Assembly (NCBI GenBank): GCA_035443885.1
Contig: DAOMNO010000004.1
Span: 62,001 to 126,000, forward strand
Reading direction: 5' to 3'
DNA length: 64,000 bases
DNA from: DAOMNO01 sp035443885
GTDB lineage: Bacteria > Planctomycetota > Phycisphaerae > Phycisphaerales > SM1A02
Under the pieces are notes generated by a model. That model had not been told where the DNA came from. It ran no database searches and worked only from the letters and a program-made list of their open reading frames with translations. Position numbers and translations under genes: made by a program. This document shows, one piece after another, positions 1 to 6,976 of the stretch; position 1 is the stretch's first letter, and each line of letters opens with the position of its first letter.

Positions 1-315
1 CATCAGCAGGGCCGCAATGATCATTCCGCAGCACACCATGAGCGTCATGCTGCGCACATCGAGCCGATCAATGAGCGTGCCGAGCCAGATGATCGAGAAC
101 CCGCTGGCGAGCGTAGCGAGGGAGTAGATCAGGCCGAATTGCCCGTCTGTGAGCGAGAAGGCTTCGCGAATATGCCCGCCGCTGAGCGCGATGAAGAATG
201 TCTGGCCGAAGTTGGATGCGAGGGTGAGGACGAAGCCGAAGGCGATGAAGCGCGTGTTGCCGGGAGAACGGAGGAACGTCCAGTACGACGAAAGGGGGGT
301 AGCAAGCAGGCGCAT
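1..315 (-). CDS. MFS transporter, N-terminal part (runs off the left edge)
   Basis: Reading the complement from an ATG at 315 gives an open frame of 105 codons that continues past base 1. It starts MRLLATPLSSYWTFLR. Two hydrophobic stretches follow (about residues 20-40 and 60-80), with a loop ending GQFGLIYSLATLASG. The frame then runs into LGTLIDRLDVR, which matches the acidic/basic loop between membrane segments 2 and 3 of major facilitator proteins. The family would make this an inner-membrane secondary transporter. The substrate cannot be read from this part, and at least three quarters of the gene is outside the window. A GTG at 351 is an alternative start. No ribosome binding site decides between them. 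Confidence 0.7.
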   Translation of the reverse strand, partial: MRLLATPLSSYWTFLRSPGNTRFIAFGFVLTLASNFGQTFFIALSGGHIREAFSLTDGQFGLIYSLATLASGFSIIWLGTLIDRLDVRSMTLMVCCGMIIAALLM

Positions 316-744
316 CGGCAGGAAGCATACACCGCAGCGCACAACCGTCACGCCGCCAGTACTTGATCGAGCAGCTCACCAGACATGAACGGCCCTGGCC
401 TTGGAATCAACGGTTGTTTCCCACGCGAGATATTGAGGGGGTTTGCGCCAGGTAGAGGTAGCCGCTCGCCAACGCGCTTCGTGGGCCTATCGCGATTGGG
501 GGGGCTCGATGATCTTGACCCCACGCAGGATCAATTGGGGGGCCGCATACCGTTGGCGAATGGAGAGGGCGAGCATTGCGCACAGTGTCGGCTGGATTTG
601 CGCTTTGGTTCAACCCAGTTTCACGAACTCGCAGCGGGCTGGCTAGGATCCATGCTCGTAATGGTGCCTTCGATCTTCGGGCCCGACGCAGAAGGCGGAG
701 GCACGCCGTTTGATCTGGGTGTAGAATCATCAAGAGGAGTAAAT
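316..744. other. Intergenic stretch without a supported gene
   Basis: The stretch separates the divergent MFS and HicB-like genes. The frame of the downstream gene stays open leftwards to 385, but that part has no family likeness and no ribosome binding site. A TAGAAT hexamer at 722-727 is a possible -10 box for the downstream pair, without a recognisable -35. I see no tRNA, repeat or terminator here. Confidence 0.4.
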
Positions 745-1824
745 GTGGCTGAACAAGCGCGGCTAAAGTTGACGTTTTTAGGCGACGGATTCGCAGGCGG
801 TGCGGTGCCTCTGACGGTCGTTGCAGCAAAGCTGCAGGCATTGCAGCAAGCTGTCTTCCACGCGGCAGCGGCTGCAGCCGGTCACCAAGGTGAACGCCGA
901 GGCCTTTGGTACAACCGCTACCGACAGTCCGCCGAACTCACCTTCGCTGCATCTCATCACAGTAATCTCGTGATAGAAGCAGAGCTTGCACCCGATCCAG
1001 TTCTTCATGATTCGATGAACCTCGGTTTGAAGGCGATTGATCTTCTTTTTGATGTTGCGAGGGCGGTGGAGACAGAGGCGTTCCAGCAGATTCGGCTTAC
1101 CCCATACGACCGTGATTATCTGCTTCGTGCAGTTGAGGGATTGATGCCAAACGTGGGCGATCAATACTCCATCAAACTGGAGAATTGCCGTGCTGACAAG
1201 CACCCCTCCGTCACCTTCACCGGACTCAGTCGGCTTCGTGTAAAAAGCTTCTCGTTAGAGCGGGTTGCACCCTTCGAAGCCGAAGAGCCGGTCGATATTG
1301 TCGGAGAGTTGATCAAAATCCATGTGGATACGGGAGACGACAAGATCACCGTCCGTTCGCGCCAGAGGGATATAGATTGCTTCTATTCCGACGCTCTACG
1401 CGACCAAGTTGCCAATCAGGTGGCTGGGTCGATTGTCGAGGTTCGCGGATTTCCGACACTAGGCGAAGGCGGACAGATCAGTCGGCTGCATCAAACGCTA
1501 TCAGTGCAAAGCGTGAGCACTGAGCCGCTTCGAATCAGCCGATTCGAGGATGGCGGTCAAACATTTTTGCTCGGCACTCCGATCGCGGTTAATGTGGAAT
1601 ACACATCTGACGGCATATGGGTGTACCACCATCCTGAGTTGAATCTCTGGGGATATGCGCTACGCCGAGAGGATGCGCTGAAGGATTTGCACGCGACCTT
1701 TGCCTACATGCATGAGCAGATTGCTGAAGCTTCGTCCGACACATTGGATTCCGTAGCACAGCAACTCCAAGAGAGATTCAGGCAGTTGAAGGTTAGAAAA
1801 GGGGGAACTACGGTAAATGCCTAA
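745..1824 (+). CDS. Uncharacterised 359-residue protein with OB-like and HicB-like C-terminal regions
   Basis: I chose the GTG at 745 because AAGAGGAG lies 5 bases upstream; the open frame begins earlier, at 385, but that extension is not protein-like. The first ~180 residues are unfamiliar. Residues ~183-237 (starting VDIVGELIKIHVDTG and ending IVEVRGFP) have the alternating pattern of a small beta-barrel, OB-like domain. Residues ~284-330 (VEYTSDGIWVYHHPEL, then EDALKDLHATF) resemble the HicB antitoxin core, in which a strand-rich DG.W....PEL segment precedes an EAL.NL helix. The next gene overlaps by 8 bases and looks HicA-like, so an antitoxin role is a reasonable inference. True HicB proteins are far shorter (about 70-150 residues). 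The HicB likeness is weak and was judged by eye only. Confidence 0.55.
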   Translation: MAEQARLKLTFLGDGFAGGAVPLTVVAAKLQALQQAVFHAAAAAAGHQGERRGLWYNRYRQSAELTFAASHHSNLVIEAELAPDPVLHDSMNLGLKAIDLLFDVARAVETEAFQQIRLTPYDRDYLLRAVEGLMPNVGDQYSIKLENCRADKHPSVTFTGLSRLRVKSFSLERVAPFEAEEPVDIVGELIKIHVDTGDDKITVRSRQRDIDCFYSDALRDQVANQVAGSIVEVRGFPTLGEGGQISRLHQTLSVQSVSTEPLRISRFEDGGQTFLLGTPIAVNVEYTSDGIWVYHHPELNLWGYALRREDALKDLHATFAYMHEQIAEASSDTLDSVAQQLQERFRQLKVRKGGTTVNA

Positions 1825-2131
1825 GCCAGCTAAAGATGTCGCCTTTGGTCTGCAGGCCAAAGGATTTGAATGCCGAGAAGGCGACCACAAGTTCTTCCAT
1901 TTCTTAAACGATGGGAAGAAGACAATCATCTTTACTAAGATCAGTCACGGCGAGAAGGAAATCCATGACGGACTTCTTGCGACGATGGCACGCCAAGTAA
2001 GGCTCACGAAGAAGCAGTTCAACGACTTGGTCGACTGTCCGCTCGATCTTGACGAATACAAGGAATTGCTCCGCAAATCTGGAGCGATAGAGAACCCACA
2101 TGCCAAGCGTCCATCAACTAAGGGCGACTAG
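1817..2131 (+). CDS. HicA-like protein (putative mRNA interferase toxin)
   Basis: The ATG at 1817 lies inside the end of the upstream gene (8-base overlap), which implies translational coupling. The 104-residue product opens with KDVAFGLQAKGFECREGDHKF, has a beta hairpin (KKTIIFTKISHGEKEI) and ends with a helical part (TKKQFNDLVDCPLDLDEY). HicA toxins are small dsRBD-fold proteins with the order helix, KGF, GDHxxF/SH..., then strands, and a catalytic His. Here H in GDHKF or in KISHGE could serve. The protein is about 30-40 residues longer than classical HicA. It matches a type annotated in other genomes as HicA-family toxin, as I recall it. Toxicity and partner binding are inference. Confidence 0.6.
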   Translation: MPKPAKDVAFGLQAKGFECREGDHKFFHFLNDGKKTIIFTKISHGEKEIHDGLLATMARQVRLTKKQFNDLVDCPLDLDEYKELLRKSGAIENPHAKRPSTKGD

Positions 2132-2147
2132 CACGCCATAGTTCGTA

Positions 2148-2236
2148 GGCGGGTGGCATGGTACTCGCCGATAGGCGAGAATCATGCGGCGCACAGGCGC
2201 GACGTGGTTCTGCTGGGCATTACCACGCCACCCGCC
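2148..2236. repeat. Long inverted repeat with internal hairpin
   Basis: Arms at 2148-2162 and 2222-2236 are 15 bases long and complementary apart from one G/T-type mismatch. Between them, TCGCCGATAGGCGA forms a second small hairpin. The element lies just after the HicA-like gene and could fold as one structured RNA or DNA cruciform. No run of T follows, so a terminator role is not supported. Confidence 0.5.
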
Positions 2237-2336
2237 TTCCGCCGCTATCGCAAATCCAGACCACAGCACCCGGCATGCGCCATCGGCGATGAAGGTTGCC
2301 CCAGCAATCGCAATGCTCGAAGCGGCGTGAGAATCG

Positions 2337-2373
2337 TCGCTCGGCGTTGTTCACGCCGAGCGACTAGATTTTT
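2337..2373 (+). terminator. Rho-independent terminator
   Basis: A perfect 10-base stem (TCGCTCGGCG with CGCCGAGCGA) around a 7-base loop is followed by CTAGATTTTT. It fits as the terminator of the HicB/HicA-like pair on the plus strand. On the minus strand the glycine-rich gene ends just before it, but no T run follows in that direction. Confidence 0.6.
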
Positions 2374-2376
2374 GAA

Positions 2377-2532
2377 TCACTTCTTGCCACCACCAGGAGG
2401 ATTGTTGCCTCTACCTCCACCAGACGGCTTGCCGGTTGTGCTTGGCGCGTTTGCTGGTCGTCCACCACCGCCGCCGCCTCCACCTTTCTGACCGCCACCA
2501 CCGCCACCTTTACCGCCTTGTCCTTGTGCCAT
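2377..2532 (-). CDS. Small glycine-rich protein (51 residues)
   Basis: The complement carries an ATG at 2532 with GAAAGGA placed 7 bases upstream, and an open frame of 51 codons to a TGA at 2377-2379. The product starts MAQGQGGKGGGGGGQKGGG and ends NNPPGGGKK: almost only Gly, Pro, Lys, Gln, Asn and Ser. It has no signal peptide or hydrophobic segment, is basic and is surely disordered. The good ribosome binding site and compact frame make it a believable gene. Low-complexity sequence can also stay open by chance. The opposite strand reads as a proline-rich frame that I take as its shadow. Function unknown; basic Gly-rich peptides of this kind often bind nucleic acid, but nothing here proves it. 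Confidence 0.5.
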   Translation of the reverse strand: MAQGQGGKGGGGGGQKGGGGGGGGRPANAPSTTGKPSGGGRGNNPPGGGKK

Positions 2533-2735
2533 TGTTCGATCCTTTCATGAATAGGGCGTTCACCATCACATTCATCGCGCGATGTCTTCGCGTGGTGATA
2601 ATGCTTCAATCTGACACGGCAAACATCCAGCTGTTCCTTCAATATTCTTGCATGTCCGAAACTACGCAATCGTAGACATACGCCGGGCCTTGTCCATCAC
2701 CGTGGAGCCGATCGCCGGTCGAGTTGTCCGGACGG
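2533..2735. other. Intergenic stretch, nothing recognised
   Basis: This stretch holds the upstream region of the glycine-rich gene and the sequence after the paaA stop codon. I find no convincing terminator, promoter or RNA gene. Confidence 0.3.
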
Positions 2736-3761
2736 CTAGGCCGCCGGCGGCAGTTTCACCTTACCGCCGAGGATTGCTTCGCGCACCCATTGGCCTTGCT
2801 CGTAGCTCATTCTGCGAAGTGCGATGCGCTTCGCGTTGCACGGCCCATTGCCGCGGATGACGCGGAAGAACTCGTCCCAATCCGGCTCGGTGTAGCCCCA
2901 GCCGCCGTCCGCGCCAAGACCGGGCGCACACTGCTCGTCGATTCGTTTTGACACGACCATGCCGTGCTCATCTTTCTGGGTAACGTGAATCTTCAGGCCA
3001 AGGTCAATCGCAGCGGGTGCGAAACGATTGACGAATCGCCTGCGCAGCTCATCGTTCGTCACCGTCTTCATGCGCCAGCGCATGGGGGGCAGTTGCTCGC
3101 AGTTGGGTTTATCCGGCGGGCCGAAGAACATCAGCGCAGGTTCCCACCAGCGGTCGAATGCGTCTTGCGCCATTTCCTTCTGCGTCTTTGTGCCGGACAT
3201 GAGTGTGAGCACCATGTCCTCGCCTGAGCGGAAGTGGAACGCCTCTTCCATGTTGATGCGGCGCATCGTGCGCACGTACGGGCCGTACGCGCCATCCGCG
3301 AGCGTCTTCTGGTTCATGATCGCAGCGCCATCGATGAGCCACTGAATCATCGCGATGTCGCCCCACGTCGGCGCGGGGTAGTTGAAGCAGTTGTGGTACT
3401 TGGTCTTGCCGGTGATGAGGTCGCGCAGCATGTCATCGCGGGTCTTGCCGAGGTCTTGCGAGACGCGGTAGAGCATCTGGCCGTGGCCGACTTCGTCCTG
3501 GACTTTTGCGGTGAGCGCGAGTTTGCGCTTGAGGGATGGAGCGCGGGTGATCCACTCGCCTTCGGGCAGCGCGCCGATGATCTCGCTGTTGGCATGATGC
3601 TCAGCCATCTTGAGCATGGCGGTGCGATACGCTTCGGGCATCCAGTCGTCCGCTTCGATCATGTCGCCTCGCGCCATCTTGGCTTCGAACTCAGCGAGCT
3701 TTTCCGGGTCTTCCTGAACGCAATGGTCAACATGCATACCGATGTTTGATGGGCCGGACAT
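2736..3761 (-). CDS. paaA: 1,2-phenylacetyl-CoA epoxidase, catalytic subunit PaaA
   Basis: The protein (341 residues) follows PaaA closely. ADDWMPEAYR and SEIIGALPEGEWITRAPSL are family signatures. The di-iron carboxylate sites appear as QDEVGH (Glu90, His93) and MEEAFH (Glu173, His176). PaaA with PaaBCE epoxidises the ring of phenylacetyl-CoA with O2 and reductant in the cytoplasm. AAAGGAG lies 8 bases before the ATG at 3761. The stop codon of the upstream GxxExxY gene overlaps this site. No paaB, paaC, paaD or paaE is nearby, so the rest of the complex must be coded elsewhere if it exists. The other pathway genes in the window are the thiolase just upstream and the hydratase, isomerase and dehydrogenase at 13.5-16.4 kb. 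Confidence 0.92.
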   Translation of the reverse strand: MSGPSNIGMHVDHCVQEDPEKLAEFEAKMARGDMIEADDWMPEAYRTAMLKMAEHHANSEIIGALPEGEWITRAPSLKRKLALTAKVQDEVGHGQMLYRVSQDLGKTRDDMLRDLITGKTKYHNCFNYPAPTWGDIAMIQWLIDGAAIMNQKTLADGAYGPYVRTMRRINMEEAFHFRSGEDMVLTLMSGTKTQKEMAQDAFDRWWEPALMFFGPPDKPNCEQLPPMRWRMKTVTNDELRRRFVNRFAPAAIDLGLKIHVTQKDEHGMVVSKRIDEQCAPGLGADGGWGYTEPDWDEFFRVIRGNGPCNAKRIALRRMSYEQGQWVREAILGGKVKLPPAA

Positions 3762-3774
3762 TCAGAAGTCTCCT

Positions 3775-4212
3775 TTAATGATCGTTGTTCACCACGGAGC
3801 ACGCGGAGAGCGCGGAGGAGGGCGAGGGATTGGACAGGGCGAGGCGTATAACGCCGTCCATGAGTTTCCGCATGTTGAAGTTCATGAGAAAGCCAACCTG
3901 AATGGAGGCAAGCCGCATGTAGGTCAGGAGTTGGGCGGAATGGATTGGGGCGAGAGAGTCGGCTGAATTGACTTCGATGATGATTTTGTTCTCGATGAGC
4001 AGATCAATGCGGTAGCCGCAATCAAGAACTCGACCTTCGAACTCAATGGGTACCTTCACTTGGCGTGCAACGCTCAGACCGTTGCGGGTCAGTTTGTCGA
4101 AAAGGCAGAGTTCGTATGCCGATTCGAGCAGCCCCGGCCCGAGTACTCGATGCACGTCGATGGCTGCCTTCAGCACCTCTTCAGTTAACTCCTTGTGCAA
4201 CAATTCAGCCAT
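3775..4212 (-). CDS. GxxExxY family protein
   Basis: The 145-residue product contains GPGLLESAYE, the motif that names the GxxExxY family, and CGYRIDLLIENKIIIEVN. The latter has the D...E.K spacing of a PD-(D/E)XK nuclease fold. The biological role of the family is not established. The gene sits between the thiolase and paaA genes, on the same strand, in a spot where no insertion would be expected. Its last codons (SSALSACSV) run into a CGCGGAG-type repeat, and a copy in the opposite orientation lies upstream of its start. The flanking repeats suggest it came in as a unit. Confidence 0.85.
   Translation of the reverse strand: MAELLHKELTEEVLKAAIDVHRVLGPGLLESAYELCLFDKLTRNGLSVARQVKVPIEFEGRVLDCGYRIDLLIENKIIIEVNSADSLAPIHSAQLLTYMRLASIQVGFLMNFNMRKLMDGVIRLALSNPSPSSALSACSVVNNDH
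3790..3820. repeat. CGCGGAG-type repeat, left copy
   Basis: The sequence CACCACGGAGCACGCGGAG and what follows matches, in inverted orientation, the repeat at 4221-4262 on the other side of the GxxExxY gene. This copy overlaps the 3' end of that gene. Confidence 0.6.
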
Positions 4213-4220
4213 ATCAATGC

Positions 4221-4262
4221 TCTTCTCCGCGCTCTCCGCGGTTCTCCTCGCTCTCCGCGGTG
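4221..4262. repeat. CGCGGAG-type repeat, right copy
   Basis: On the complement this reads CACCGCGGAGAGCGAGGAG and then a second CCGCGGAGAGCGCGGAG unit, so the motif is duplicated here. It ends 1 base before the thiolase stop codon and starts 9 bases before the GxxExxY start. Together with 3790-3820 it brackets the GxxExxY gene. Confidence 0.6.
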
Positions 4263-4263
4263 A

Positions 4264-5472
4264 TTACGTGGCCTCGAACACGGTCGCGAGACCCTGTCCC
4301 ACGCCTATGCAAAGTGTAGCCAAGCCGTGCGTCGCGTTCCGCCTTCGCATTTCATGAATCAGCGTTGCGGTGAGGCGTGCGCCGGAGCAGCCGAGCGGGT
4401 GACCGATGGCAATCGCGCCGCCGTTGACGTTGACCTTTGCTTCATCGACGCCGAGTTCGCGGACGCATGCGATCGACTGAGCTGCAAAGGCTTCGTTCAG
4501 TTCGATCAGGTCAATGTCTTTGATGGAAAGTTTCGCGCGGTCAAGGGCTTTGCGTGAGGCGAACACAGGCCCGACACCCATGTACGCCGGATCGACACCC
4601 GCCGCTGCGGAGGGACCGACAATCGCCAGAGGTGTCAAGCCCAGCCGCTTTGCGGTTTCGCGCTCGACCAGTAACAAAGCTGCGGCGCCGTCGTTCACAC
4701 CTGACGAGTTGCCCGCGGTTACCGTGCCTTGATCGTCTTTAGCAAATGCAGGCCGCAACTTGGCCAGCGCGGCCAGCGTCGTATCCGGGCGCGGGTGCTC
4801 ATCGGTGTCGAACACGATCGGGTCGCCTTTTCGCTGTGGAATGGAAACCGGAATGATTTCATCGGTCCATCGCCCGGCTTCCTTCGCGGCGTTCCAGCGC
4901 ATCTGGCTCTGCAGCGCGAAGCGATCCTGTTCCTCGCGCGAAATCTTCCACTTGCGCGCGACATTCTCCGCCGTCTCACCCATCGAGTACGGGTGGTGCA
5001 TCGCTGCAAGCTTCGGATTGGTGAATCGCCAGCCGATGGTGGTGTCCACGACTTCAGGCGGTGTGCGATCCCATGCCGTTTCATGCTTGAGCATGACGAA
5101 CGGTGCGCGGGTCATGGATTCCACACCGCCGGCAATGAACACATCACCTGCACCCGCTTCGATCATCCTCGCAGCGATGTTGATCGCTTCCAACCCGCTT
5201 GCGCAGAGCCGATTGACCGTTGCGCCGGGAACGGTATCAGGCAGCCCCGCCAGCAAAGCGGCCATTCTCGCGACGTTGCGATTGTCCTCGCCCGCCTGAT
5301 TGGCATCGCCGAGATAGACATCGTCAATGAGTGACGGGTCGATGCCTGAATGATCGACGACGGCCCGAATCGCCAAGGCGGCGAGATCGTCCGGGCGAAT
5401 TGATGCCAAGGAGCCGCCGTAGCGGCCGACAGGGGTGCGAAGTGCAGACACGACAACGGCTTGGCGGGGCAT
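4264..5472 (-). CDS. paaJ: Thiolase, 3-oxoadipyl-CoA type (PaaJ/PcaF-like)
   Basis: The length of 402 residues is normal for degradative thiolases. Catalytic residues are visible: Cys90 in NRLCASGLEA, His358 in IAIGHPLGCSG and Cys388 in LCIGVGQG. RTPVGRYGG near the start and ANQAGEDNRNVARMAALLAG are features shared by PcaF and PaaJ. These enzymes cleave 3-oxoadipyl-CoA (and, for PaaJ, 3-oxo-5,6-dehydrosuberyl-CoA) with CoA to give acetyl-CoA. The gene is the first of the minus-strand group ending in paaA, which supports the phenylacetate role. A general acetyl-CoA acyltransferase is the alternative. The ATG at 5472 has no Shine-Dalgarno sequence but lies 6 bases after TACACT, so the transcript may be leaderless. 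Confidence 0.85.
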   Translation of the reverse strand: MPRQAVVVSALRTPVGRYGGSLASIRPDDLAALAIRAVVDHSGIDPSLIDDVYLGDANQAGEDNRNVARMAALLAGLPDTVPGATVNRLCASGLEAINIAARMIEAGAGDVFIAGGVESMTRAPFVMLKHETAWDRTPPEVVDTTIGWRFTNPKLAAMHHPYSMGETAENVARKWKISREEQDRFALQSQMRWNAAKEAGRWTDEIIPVSIPQRKGDPIVFDTDEHPRPDTTLAALAKLRPAFAKDDQGTVTAGNSSGVNDGAAALLLVERETAKRLGLTPLAIVGPSAAAGVDPAYMGVGPVFASRKALDRAKLSIKDIDLIELNEAFAAQSIACVRELGVDEAKVNVNGGAIAIGHPLGCSGARLTATLIHEMRRRNATHGLATLCIGVGQGLATVFEAT

Positions 5473-5478
5473 TCCGGT

Positions 5479-5484
5479 AGTGTA
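5479..5484 (-). promoter_or_regulatory. Candidate -10 box of the thiolase gene (leaderless start)
   Basis: TACACT on the complement ends 6 bases before the start codon, so transcription would begin at or next to the A of the ATG. No good -35 is seen. Confidence 0.45.
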
Positions 5485-5593
5485 GGGTTTCGTTCGCTGG
5501 ACTTGTGAAATGGCTCGCCTTGTTTCAACGAAAGGGGCGATTTTCCGGTGCGGTGGGTCGTTGGAAAGATTGCACGCCGATCATCGGCAAGGC

Positions 5594-5621
5594 TTGACCC
5601 AGCCTGTTCAGTCGCTATCCT
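5594..5621 (+). promoter_or_regulatory. Promoter of the ribosomal protein operon
   Basis: TTGACC and TATCCT are separated by 16 bases. A start near 5628 would leave a leader of about 130 bases before rplK. Such leaders often carry the L1 feedback site, but I cannot identify one by eye. Confidence 0.5.
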
Positions 5622-5759
5622 ATGCGGCTCGACATTCAGAACCGTAAGCACCACTGCATCGCATATCGCCCTTGGCCGGGCGTGTGCTGCGTGCGAAACG
5701 GCAGTTGCCCCCGGAGGGCGACAGCCCTGCACGGATGACGGTGGGAGGTAGGAGTCCTT

Positions 5760-6185
5760 ATGGCCAAGCGCGTTACCAAGCAGTTTAAGATTATGGCCCC
5801 CGGTGGCAAGGCGACGCCTGCGCCGCCAATCGGCCCCGCACTCGGTGCCAACGGCATCAACCCCGGTCAGTTCGTGCAGCAGTTCAACGAGCGCACACGT
5901 GAACTGAATGGCAAGGTTGTCGGTTGCGTCATCACCGTCTATCACGATCGCTCCTTTGACTTTGAGATCAAAAGCTCGCCCGCTTCCGTTCTCATCAAAG
6001 ATGCAGCGAAAGTTGAGAGCGGTTCCGGCACGCCGAACACAAAGAAGGTCGGCAAGATCACGCGAGATCAACTGCGTGCGATCGCGACGGAGAAGGCTTC
6101 AGATATGAACGCCGGGTCGATCGAAGCCGCCATGAAAACCATTGAAGGCACCGCACGCTCGATGGGCGTGACGGTGGAGGGCTGA
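5760..6185 (+). CDS. rplK: Large ribosomal subunit protein L11
   Basis: The 141-residue product has the full L11 pattern: VTKQFKIMAPGGKATPAPP and GPALGANGINPGQFVQQFN in the N-terminal domain, and a C-terminal rRNA-binding domain with KVGKITRDQLRAIA. It binds the GTPase centre of 23S rRNA together with L10-L12. GGAGGTAGGAG precedes the ATG by 6 bases. The gene is first of rplK-rplA-rplJ-rplL. The usual secE-nusG pair does not stand directly upstream; a thiolase gene in the opposite direction does. Confidence 0.98.
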   Translation: MAKRVTKQFKIMAPGGKATPAPPIGPALGANGINPGQFVQQFNERTRELNGKVVGCVITVYHDRSFDFEIKSSPASVLIKDAAKVESGSGTPNTKKVGKITRDQLRAIATEKASDMNAGSIEAAMKTIEGTARSMGVTVEG

Positions 6186-6189
6186 AGCC

Positions 6190-6873
6190 ATGCCGAAGTT
6201 GACAAAGAGAAGCAAGGCCAACGCTGAGATCGCCAAGAAGGCGCAGGGGCCGCAGCCGATTCCCGATGCGGTGAAACTGCTCAAGTCGTTCAAGGCTCCG
6301 AAGTTCGATCAGTCCGTCGAGGTCTGCGTGCATCTGGGCATCGATCCGCGCCAGGCGGAACAGCAGCTTCGTGGCTCGATTGCCATGCCAAAGGGCGTTG
6401 GCAAGACGGCTCGCGTCATCTGCTTTTGCCAGAGCGACAAGGCCGAGGCCGCAAAGAAGGCCGGTGCGATTGAAGCCGGTGCCGATGATCTGGTCGCCAA
6501 GGTTGAGGCGGGCTGGATGGATTTTGACGTGGCGGTCGCTTCGCCCGACATGATGCGCGTTGTCAGCAAGCTCGGCCGCGTGCTCGGTCCGAAGGGCTTG
6601 ATGCCTTCTCCTAAGGCAGGAACTGTGACGGCGGATGTTGTGAACGCTGTCAAGGAATACGCAGCGGGCAAGCTGGAGTATCGCAACGACGACGGCGGCA
6701 ACGTGCATTGCCTCATCGGCAAGATGAGCTTCTCCGAGGCGGATCTCGTGGAGAATCTGGAGCACTTCATTGCCGTCATCAACAAAGTGAAGCCGTCTTC
6801 CGCAAAGGGCACCTATATCAAGAAGTGCGTGATCAGCGGAACGATGACGCCGGGAGTGTACGTTGCGGTGTAA
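6190..6873 (+). CDS. rplA: Large ribosomal subunit protein L1
   Basis: L1 of normal length (227 residues). Landmarks are FDQSVEVCVHLGIDPRQ, VRGS-like LRGSIAMPKGVGK, the second-domain stretch ASPDMMRVVSKLGRVLGPKG followed by LMPSPKAGTV, and the C-terminal SSAKGTYIKKCVISGTM. It builds the L1 stalk at the E site and in many bacteria represses its own operon. It begins 4 bases after rplK, so the two are co-translated. Confidence 0.98.
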   Translation: MPKLTKRSKANAEIAKKAQGPQPIPDAVKLLKSFKAPKFDQSVEVCVHLGIDPRQAEQQLRGSIAMPKGVGKTARVICFCQSDKAEAAKKAGAIEAGADDLVAKVEAGWMDFDVAVASPDMMRVVSKLGRVLGPKGLMPSPKAGTVTADVVNAVKEYAAGKLEYRNDDGGNVHCLIGKMSFSEADLVENLEHFIAVINKVKPSSAKGTYIKKCVISGTMTPGVYVAV

Positions 6874-6880
6874 CACGTTT

Positions 6881-6960
6881 TCAGTCATCAGTTGTCAGTT
6901 GTCTTTAATGACGACAGACATCATGAACTCTGACAACTGAACACTGATTACTGAGACCTG
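6881..6960. repeat. CAGTTGTCAG-type inverted repeat between rplA and rplJ
   Basis: CAGTTGTCAG at 6889-6898 is perfectly complementary to CTGACAACTG at 6930-6939. Further degenerate units (ACACTGATTACTGAG, CTGACCACTGG) follow up to rplJ. Similar degenerate units lie between rplJ and rplL. The hairpin would sit in the rplJ leader, where L10-L12 autoregulation acts in other bacteria. The sequence looks more like a dispersed repeat than an L10 site. Confidence 0.5.
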
Positions 6961-6976
6961 ACCACTGGATACCACC

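Noticed and set aside
487..576. Minus-strand frame of 29 codons (starting MLALSIRQRY)
   Set aside because: Too short, no ribosome binding site and no neighbour that would explain it.
385..744. N-terminal extension of the HicB-like gene in the same open frame
   Set aside because: No ribosome binding site at 385, unusual composition, and a clear AAGAGGAG before the GTG at 745.
2153..2491. Plus-strand proline-rich frame
   Set aside because: It crosses the inverted repeat and the terminator, and is the antisense of the glycine-rich gene, which has the better start.
5628..5759. L1 feedback site in the rplK leader
   Set aside because: The leader is long enough and structured, but I could not match it to the known L1 target by eye.
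5163..6071. Minus-strand frame of 302 codons
   Set aside because: It spans the thiolase start, the ribosomal promoter and rplK in an antisense or shifted frame; a shadow.
6058..6888. Minus-strand frame of 276 codons
   Set aside because: Antisense to rplA, whose identity is certain.
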